Of a stretch of DNA of 48,214 bases, positions 44,879 to 48,214 are shown piece after piece. Positions within the stretch are counted from its first letter, which is position 1; each line of letters opens with the position of its first letter. The notes under the pieces are model-generated. The model searched no databases. It was given only the letters and a program-made list of their open reading frames with translations, and had not been told where the DNA came from. This DNA is from Nitrospira sp. (GTDB taxonomy: Bacteria > Nitrospirota > Nitrospiria > Nitrospirales > Nitrospiraceae): contig JAOUHJ010000022.1 in the NCBI GenBank assembly GCA_029865225.1, positions 1-48,214 of the forward strand, given 5' to 3'. The translations under genes were made by a program, and so were the position numbers.

Positions 44879-45210
44879 GCTGGCAACCACTCTTACTTCT
44901 ACTCTTACCAGTACTCCTAGCCATAGCCCTACCTGTACTCGTAGCCGTACCCCCTCCGGCATCAAGGTTCGATAGGCTGGTGTGGCGATTGGCGAGGTAC
45001 TTGGCAGTCTACGCAAGGCACCAATCCAGCGCCTTGCCGAACTCCGGGACGGGACCCGGAGTCCAAACCCCTGGCGACCGAACCCTCCTCCGTCCGGGCT
45101 TCATCGCTCGGACGGCGCCAGGCATACAGTTCACGGAGAAAGACCGCCACCATGAAGATCCGAAGGCAAGTGGCAATAGCACGAGAAGACTGAAGAGCAC
45201 CCAAAGCTGA
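44875..45210 (+). CDS. Small protein with N-terminal membrane segment (doubtful C-terminus)
   Basis: The ATG overlaps the previous stop (ATGA), the same coupling as all its neighbours, so translation starts here plausibly. Residues 5-27 are a strong hydrophobic segment (LLLLLLPVLLAIALPVLVAV). After about residue 50 the sequence looks unlike a folded protein (SALPNSGTGPGVQTPGD), and the DNA there forms three strong hairpins (45013-45121), so only the start may be real or the region may serve as RNA. An antisense frame (45009-45224) with its own hydrophobic start overlaps it. Confidence 0.4.
   Translation: MSWQPLLLLLLPVLLAIALPVLVAVPPPASRFDRLVWRLARYLAVYARHQSSALPNSGTGPGVQTPGDRTLLRPGFIARTAPGIQFTEKDRHHEDPKASGNSTRRLKSTQS
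45013..45121. ncRNA. Candidate structured RNA: three consecutive strong hairpins
   Basis: Three stems follow each other. P1: 45013-45019 pairs with 45031-45037 (7 bp, 11-base loop). P2: 45041-45048 pairs with 45055-45062 (8 bp perfect, 6-base loop). P3: 45071-45076 pairs with 45116-45121 (6 bp), then after a 13-base one-sided bulge 45090-45099 pairs with 45106-45115 (10 bp with one G-U, loop TTCATC). Such an order by chance in 110 bases is unlikely even at this GC. Strand and function are unknown; it might be a regulatory RNA, a structured leader or a site read by a protein. Confidence 0.45.
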
Positions 45211-45239
45211 AGCGAACATGACAAAGCAAGGAGCCTTCC

Positions 45240-45428
45240 ATGAAGTATCTAGTCATGTGCGACCACAATGAAGCCATCATTAATCGTCAGAATGCTGACG
45301 AGGCATTGGAAAGCTTTCGCTGTCGGCGTTGCGTACAGCTTAATCCAGAGACGAAGGCGTTGACCTATCGTAATGTGCGAATTTACCAGGCTTCGGAAGG
45401 CGATGTTCGACTGCTGGAGGGGCGATGA
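45240..45428 (+). CDS. Small protein of unknown function with a CRRC motif
   Basis: A 62-residue protein starting MKYLVMCDHNEAIINRQNA. It has two cysteines close together (FRCRRCVQL) and one earlier Cys-Asp-His, which could bind one zinc. The stop overlaps the next gene (ATGA). No family recognised. The coupling and good spacing to the next small gene favour it being real. Confidence 0.6.
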   Translation: MKYLVMCDHNEAIINRQNADEALESFRCRRCVQLNPETKALTYRNVRIYQASEGDVRLLEGR

Positions 45429-45598
45429 AAGTTCGTCCCGATGCCAAGACCGGGAGCGTGATCGTCGCCATACCCGCACGGGAAGCGATGCACCTTGCAA
45501 GTGAATTGGTCCGGGCGGCGCTGGCCTCAGGGGCCGAGATCGAGCAGGAAGACCGGCAGGAACCGACACCGGATGTGAGCACGGAGCGAGAAGGATGA
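45425..45598 (+). CDS. Very small protein of unknown function
   Basis: A 57-residue frame (MKVRPDAKTGSVIVAIPARE, ending STEREG) coupled by ATGA at its start and by ATGA at its end to the following helix-turn-helix gene. It is short enough to be missed by length cut-offs. It starts with beta-like residues, then a helix (AMHLASELVRAALASG), then an acidic tail. Function unknown. Confidence 0.55.
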   Translation: MKVRPDAKTGSVIVAIPAREAMHLASELVRAALASGAEIEQEDRQEPTPDVSTEREG

Positions 45599-45939
45599 GT
45601 GAGCCTGTCAAAGAGGTGCCAACCTTGGATAGTCTGGTGGCTGATCCAGCACGAGTGTTTCAACTCTCGCCCGATGTCGCACGATTGCTCCTCGGTGGGG
45701 TGAGCGGCCTCCTCCCTGCCCTGATCGCACAGTCCGTGAGGGATACCGGGAAGACCGAGGCCCCCGCCACACCGGAGCGATGGTTGGATGTGGAGCAGGC
45801 CGCAAAGATTTTCAATGTCACAGAGCGATGGTTGAAGACGCATAAGCACAAGCTGCCCCACTCGAAACCATCACATAAGGTGATCCTGTTCCCTGAAGAG
45901 AAGTTGCGCAAGTGGTTTGCGGCCCACAAGTCGAACTGA
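45595..45939 (+). CDS. Helix-turn-helix protein, excisionase-like C-terminal domain
   Basis: A 114-residue protein. The first 60 residues include a hydrophobic region (VARLLLGGVSGLLPALIAQS), amphipathic more than membrane-like. The C-terminal part, RWLDVEQAAKIFNVTERWLK then HSKPSHKVILFPEEKLRKWF, is the MerR-type helix-turn-helix plus wing seen in excisionases. It is the second protein of this kind in the element, with the AlpA-like one at 44253. One may act on the att site and the other on transcription. It is convergent with the RHH gene 8 bases away. Confidence 0.75.
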   Translation: MSEPVKEVPTLDSLVADPARVFQLSPDVARLLLGGVSGLLPALIAQSVRDTGKTEAPATPERWLDVEQAAKIFNVTERWLKTHKHKLPHSKPSHKVILFPEEKLRKWFAAHKSN

Positions 45940-45946
45940 GGGGGGA

Positions 45947-46138
45947 TTAGGTGTCTTTGGACTTGGGAAGTCTGCCCTCGTGTTCCAATTCGGCAACACG
46001 GTCTTCCGCCAGCTTCAACAGCCAGTCTCTCGCGGACATCTGCTCCGCTGCAGCGGCCATTTTGATCTTGAAAAACGTCTTGGCAGGAATCGCCCGCAGA
46101 TTGAATGCATGCACCGGAGCCTTCTTCTTGGTCGCCAT
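45947..46138 (-). CDS. Ribbon-helix-helix protein divergent from the integrase
   Basis: The start at 46138 gives 63 residues: MATKKKAPVHAFNLRAIPAK is basic and ends in a strand (AFNLRAIP), then two helices (KTFFKIKMAAAAEQ, and SARDWLLKLAEDRVAEL). This is the ribbon-helix-helix layout. It is read away from the integrase, with 116 bases between the starts, so it is placed to repress the integrase promoter and its own. A perfect 13-base palindrome lies in that gap. The stop is 7 bases from the convergent helix-turn-helix gene. Confidence 0.7.
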   Translation of the reverse strand: MATKKKAPVHAFNLRAIPAKTFFKIKMAAAAEQMSARDWLLKLAEDRVAELEHEGRLPKSKDT

Positions 46139-46199
46139 GCCGCACCATAGCACGATGATACAGGCGGGACAATGTGGTTGTGGCAACAATGTATTGTTT

Positions 46200-46212
46200 G
46201 ATACACTGTATC
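46200..46212. promoter_or_regulatory. Perfect palindrome, candidate operator between RHH gene and integrase
   Basis: GATACA-C-TGTATC is a perfect palindrome about 43 bases before the integrase start and 61 from the RHH start. Ribbon-helix-helix proteins bind such short palindromes as pairs of dimers. AATGTATTG just before it adds more AT-rich half-site-like sequence. A chromosomal inverted repeat near attL (35466) has a similar GTATCAT half-site. Confidence 0.5.
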
Positions 46213-46254
46213 ATTCAGTACAGTCTCCTCAGGTACCACAGGGAGGACACCAGC

Positions 46255-47406
46255 ATGGCTAAGCGAGGGCGGATCTATCGACGGACCAAGAAGGACCCTA
46301 TCACGGGTGAGCGCGTGGAAGTCGGGCCATACAAGGTTCAACTCTGGATAAACGGACGAGACCATCGGCAATCGTCGCATTCCGAAAAGCGTGAAGTCGC
46401 TGAGAAGCTGTTGACGAAACTCCTGGCTGCCAAGGACGCAGGGACGCTGACTGACGCGACGACGAAGCCGCTGCGGTTTAAAGACCTGCAAGCGGCCATT
46501 GAGCTAGAGTATCGCTTGAAACAGAACAAGTCGCTGGATCGAATGCAGGACGCCTTTCAGGCGCTCGGGACCACGTTCGAGGGCTCGAAAACAAATGCCA
46601 TCACGAAGCAGCGATTGAAGGAGTATGTGACGGAACGACTGGAAGCGGGCAAGGCCCCCGCGACCGTGCTCTACGAACTGCGGATGCTCCGCTATGCTTT
46701 CAAGTTGGTCGAATTGCCCTGCCCGCCCCTACCGACCATCGAGGTCAACAATGTGAGGCGAAACTTCTTTGAGCCCCATGAATTTCAGACTATGGTGAAG
46801 CACCTACCGGTGTATCTCCGGCCTGTGATGACGGCGGCGTTTCTCATGGGCTGGCGGACGCAATCGGAACTCCTGCCGTTGCAATGGAAGCACGTAGACT
46901 TCAACTCGGGAGTGATTACTCTTCCGACTGGTTCCACCAAGAACGGTGAGGGACGCGCCTACCCCTTCGGAAAGTTCCCTGAACTCGTGGCCTTGTTTCA
47001 CGCACGCTGGCAGGAACGAGAGGACTTGCAGCGAGCGCGGGGGATCGTAATCCCCTGGGTATTCTTTCGAGTCGAGAAGACGGCAGTGAAGCCGATCAAG
47101 AGCTATACGACGGCATGGAACAATGCCCGAATCAAGGCAGGCTTATCTGATCGGTGGGTGCATGATTTCCGCCGATGTGGAGCCCGGTCACTCCGACAGG
47201 CCGGAGTAGAGGAAAGTGTGGCTATGGGGCTGCTCGGCCAGAAGACTCCGAGTATGTACCGACGCTATGACATCGTGGACTTGAAAGATCTCACTGTCGG
47301 TGTGGAGAAGTTGGCGGCGTTTCATGCTCACCAGGCAGGACTACGGGACAATTACGGGACAGTGACGCCACTTCCGATTCCCACGAAGAAGGAGAACCAT
47401 GGCTAA
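46255..47406 (+). CDS. int: Tyrosine-type site-specific integrase of the element
   Basis: The start at 46255 (MAKRGRIYRR, with GGGAGGA ahead of it) gives 383 residues. An N-terminal DNA-binding part (1-65) and a core-binding domain (75-165) lead to the catalytic domain. Its residues are Arg201 (GWRTQSELLPLQW), Lys229 (STKNGEGR), His303 and Arg306 (HDFRRC), and nucleophile Tyr338 (YRRYDIVD). The second His/Trp position is Gln329 (LLGQKTPS), as in some phage integrases. The end (DNYGTVTP) is encoded by the right-hand TACGGGACA repeats. The gene ends 15 bases before the tRNA-Leu repeat, the usual place for a tRNA-targeting integrase. Confidence 0.95.
   Translation: MAKRGRIYRRTKKDPITGERVEVGPYKVQLWINGRDHRQSSHSEKREVAEKLLTKLLAAKDAGTLTDATTKPLRFKDLQAAIELEYRLKQNKSLDRMQDAFQALGTTFEGSKTNAITKQRLKEYVTERLEAGKAPATVLYELRMLRYAFKLVELPCPPLPTIEVNNVRRNFFEPHEFQTMVKHLPVYLRPVMTAAFLMGWRTQSELLPLQWKHVDFNSGVITLPTGSTKNGEGRAYPFGKFPELVALFHARWQEREDLQRARGIVIPWVFFRVEKTAVKPIKSYTTAWNNARIKAGLSDRWVHDFRRCGARSLRQAGVEESVAMGLLGQKTPSMYRRYDIVDLKDLTVGVEKLAAFHAHQAGLRDNYGTVTPLPIPTKKENHG
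47339..47364. repeat. Right pair of TACGGGACA repeats inside the 3' end of int
   Basis: Two copies of TACGGGACA 11 bases apart, with flanks GAC and GTG, almost match 35751-35777 (one A fewer). They lie 58 bases inside the right border, in the same direction as the left pair, and overlap codons 364-371 of int. In the circular form they would flank the core on both sides. Confidence 0.6.
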
Positions 47407-47421
47407 GTGCTTGATAAGTTA

Positions 47422-47479
47422 TGGTGCCCGGAGGGAGGGTCGAACTCCCACTCTGTCGCCAGAACCGGATTTTGAGTCC
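47422..47479. repeat. Right attachment site (attR), within tRNA-Leu
   Basis: Identical 58 bases to 35582-35639. Because the left copy lacks the 5' half of the tRNA, the 3' half now in the working gene was brought by the element. The repeat reaches the anticodon loop, where integrases of this type often exchange strands. Confidence 0.93.
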
Positions 47480-47508
47480 GGCGCGTCTGCCAGTTCCGCC
47501 ATCCGGGC
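47422..47508 (-). tRNA. tRNA-Leu (anticodon CAA)
   Basis: Read on the minus strand, 47508 to 47422. The acceptor stem is GCCCGGA with TCCGGGC (7 bp), then discriminator A and an encoded CCA. The D arm has the TGGCGGAACTGGCAGACGC pattern of leucine tRNAs. The anticodon stem CCGGA/TCCGG holds loop CTCAAAA with anticodon CAA, reading UUG. A long variable arm marks it as class II, and the T arm is GGGAG-TTCGACC-CTCCC. The gene was rebuilt by the element: the 3' 58 bases come from the element side. Confidence 0.97.
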
Positions 47509-47535
47509 ACCCTGGCATTATGCAAAGCGGGTGTG

Positions 47536-47564
47536 TTTCTAACATGCCGCTGTCACAGCGTCAA
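47536..47564 (-). promoter_or_regulatory. Putative sigma-70 promoter of tRNA-Leu
   Basis: On the minus strand TTGACG (47559-47564) and TAGAAA (47536-47541) are 17 bases apart, and the tRNA begins about 28 bases after the -10. The -35 is 5/6 and the -10 is 4/6 of consensus. The spacing and position fit a tRNA promoter. Confidence 0.55.
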
Positions 47565-47963
47565 TCGGCAGGAGTTCTTGGCGGTAAGATATAAGACTCC
47601 TGGTGCCAGGAGGTTCTGGCGGTGATCGTCGGTGCCGACGCCACCGGTGTTGCACGTAATCGAGAACAAATTGTCTACAGTATTATGTGTATGTTGCCAC
47701 AGTCCCTGCCCGTCGATCACCTGCAACAGGTGGCCAGCTCGTCATCGATATGGTAACCATTGTTGACGGCTGGTCTCAGCCGAGCGCGGGTGCTCAAAAA
47801 ATCGAACTCCCTGCTAGAGAACAAGACCGATCTGTTTCGAGGTTCATACTTCCCCACGCTGATCATCCTTCATTACATTGAAGATCGTTCTCATGCGCGA
47901 GATGTTTGTGAAAGTCTACACGTAAAAGGTCAAGTACTCGTCAGGAATCTTTGGCGAATACAT
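47565..47963. other. Stretch without a recognisable gene
   Basis: About 400 bases right of the tRNA promoter. Short frames are present on both strands but none has a start site or domain I can support. A perfect 7-bp inverted repeat around TG (CTCCTGG/CCAGGAG) lies at 47597-47612. The sequence is probably chromosomal spacer disturbed by insertion sequences. Confidence 0.4.
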
Positions 47964-48090
47964 CTAGTGTCCTGTCTCTGAAGTTCGCTGACAAAATCGG
48001 GCCACGCTCGCGAGGATTTCGTCGGCGGTCTTCGTCCACACGAAGGGCTTGGGGTGCGCGTTGGTATGAGCAATGTAGGACCGGATGGGG
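47964..48090 (-). pseudogene. C-terminal remnant of an IS630-family transposase
   Basis: On the minus strand this encodes SYIAHTNAHPKPFVWTKTAD, continuing EILASVARFCQRTSETGH and a stop, the characteristic end of IS630-type transposases. Everything upstream of that is missing: at about 48090 the sequence changes to the end of another insertion sequence. The gene is broken. Confidence 0.85.
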
Positions 48091-48214
48091 GCGTGTCAAG
48101 TTTTCTGTGTAACTGATTATTGTGGTTAATCGATTGTGGGCACACGGTCTCCTACGATTATGGCAAATTGATTGAGTGCTCGTTTCCATTCCGGAATCGG
48201 AGCCGTCCATTTCT
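48087..48214 (-). mobile_element. IS256-family insertion sequence, one end only (runs off the window)
   Basis: The stretch 48087-48112 (GGGGCGTGTCAAGTTTTCTG then TGTAAC) looks like a terminal inverted repeat of an IS256-type element, lying a few bases before the transposase stop. The other end is beyond the window, so intactness cannot be judged. It appears to have inserted into the IS630 transposase gene. Confidence 0.7.
48126..48214 (-). CDS. IS256-family transposase (partial, C-terminal end only)
   Basis: On the minus strand the frame entering from the right edge reads KWTAPIPEWKRALNQFAIIV, then GDRVPTID and a stop at 48126. This KW-x3-IP-x-W-x3-LNQ-x2-I pattern is the usual end of IS256-family (mutator-type) transposases. 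Only about 28 codons are in the window. Confidence 0.8.
   Translation of the reverse strand, partial: KWTAPIPEWKRALNQFAIIVGDRVPTID

Larger units (their letters stand above)
35582..47479. mobile_element. tRNA-Leu-integrated element of about 11.84 kb with integrase, excisionase-like proteins and terminase
   Basis: The borders are set by a perfect 58-bp direct repeat (35582-35639 and 47422-47479), which is the 3' part of tRNA-Leu from the anticodon stem to the CCA end. A tyrosine integrase ends 15 bases before the right copy. Inside are a terminase pair, a HEPN-motif protein, secreted paralogues, an AlpA-like protein and small coupled genes. No capsid, tail, replication, conjugation or relaxase gene is visible. 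It is therefore either a satellite-like island using another phage for packaging, or a decayed prophage. The broken IS110 gene and a truncated paralogue show that some decay has happened. Confidence 0.9.

Noticed and set aside
45009-45224. Minus-strand 71-codon frame with a hydrophobic start
   Set aside because: It overlaps the hairpin region and the plus-strand frame coupled by ATGA. Its later part is arginine- and proline-rich. It cannot be excluded but has less support than the plus-strand start.
47687-47981. Plus-strand frames right of the tRNA (64 and 73 codons)
   Set aside because: No recognised domain, no ribosome-binding site, and the second runs into the IS630 remnant in antisense. 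Insufficient support.
1-48214. CRISPR array or cas genes
   Set aside because: I found no regularly spaced short repeats and no Cas-like protein. The repeats present are att sites, integrase arm sites and gene duplications.

Overview
The window looks like a bacterial chromosome from the Nitrospira group. This is an inference from gene content and protein character (the hemX-hemA-hemC-cobA/hemD-hemB block, the TusA variant with a CPYN motif); no marker gene is present to prove it. It has three parts: an exopolysaccharide locus (1-17.2 kb), a housekeeping block (17.4-35.3 kb), and an integrated mobile element with insertion-sequence debris beyond it (35.6-48.2 kb).

Region 1 (1-17157, all minus strand) is a long, tightly packed operon for a Wzx/Wzy-type secreted polysaccharide. 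In transcription order it holds a small ribbon-helix-helix regulator, an HD-GYP protein of the cyclic-di-GMP type, a Wza-like export lipoprotein, a Wzc-like co-polymerase/tyrosine autokinase, an O-antigen-ligase/Wzy-like polymerase, two GT4 glycosyltransferases, a Wzx-like flippase, a GT2 glycosyltransferase, a methyltransferase, a GT39-like membrane glycosyltransferase, a methyltransferase, a GT4 glycosyltransferase, a third methyltransferase with a zinc ribbon, a small membrane protein and an AsnB-type amidotransferase cut by the window edge. Many genes overlap by 4 bases, so they are probably translated together.

Region 2 (17382-35297, almost all minus) is housekeeping: tilS-hpt-ftsH-folP-glmM-comEC, then (upstream) hemX-hemA-hemC-cobA/hemD fusion-CBS protein-hemB-ribF, covering 5-aminolevulinate synthesis through uroporphyrinogen III, with the branch to siroheme. 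A divergent rsmI-like gene, a TusA-like gene and a secreted glycine-rich protein with a clear terminator end the block.

Region 3 (35582-47479) is an integrative element of about 11.84 kb inserted in a tRNA-Leu(CAA) gene. A perfect 58-bp direct repeat made of the 3' part of that tRNA marks both ends; the intact tRNA is at the right end next to a tyrosine integrase. The element carries a full-length phage terminase large subunit with a likely partner, but no portal, capsid or tail gene, so it resembles a capsid-less satellite or a decayed relative of one. It also carries a protein with an exact HEPN RNase motif, an AlpA-like excisionase and a string of small translationally coupled genes, a ribbon-helix-helix regulator divergent from the integrase, a family of tandemly duplicated secreted proteins (three copies plus a remnant) with a DUF1566-type protein, a decayed IS110 transposase, and a run of strong hairpins that may be a structured RNA. 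Beyond the tRNA (47.5-48.2 kb) lies non-coding sequence, an IS630 transposase tail, and an IS256-family element that has apparently inserted into it and runs off the window.
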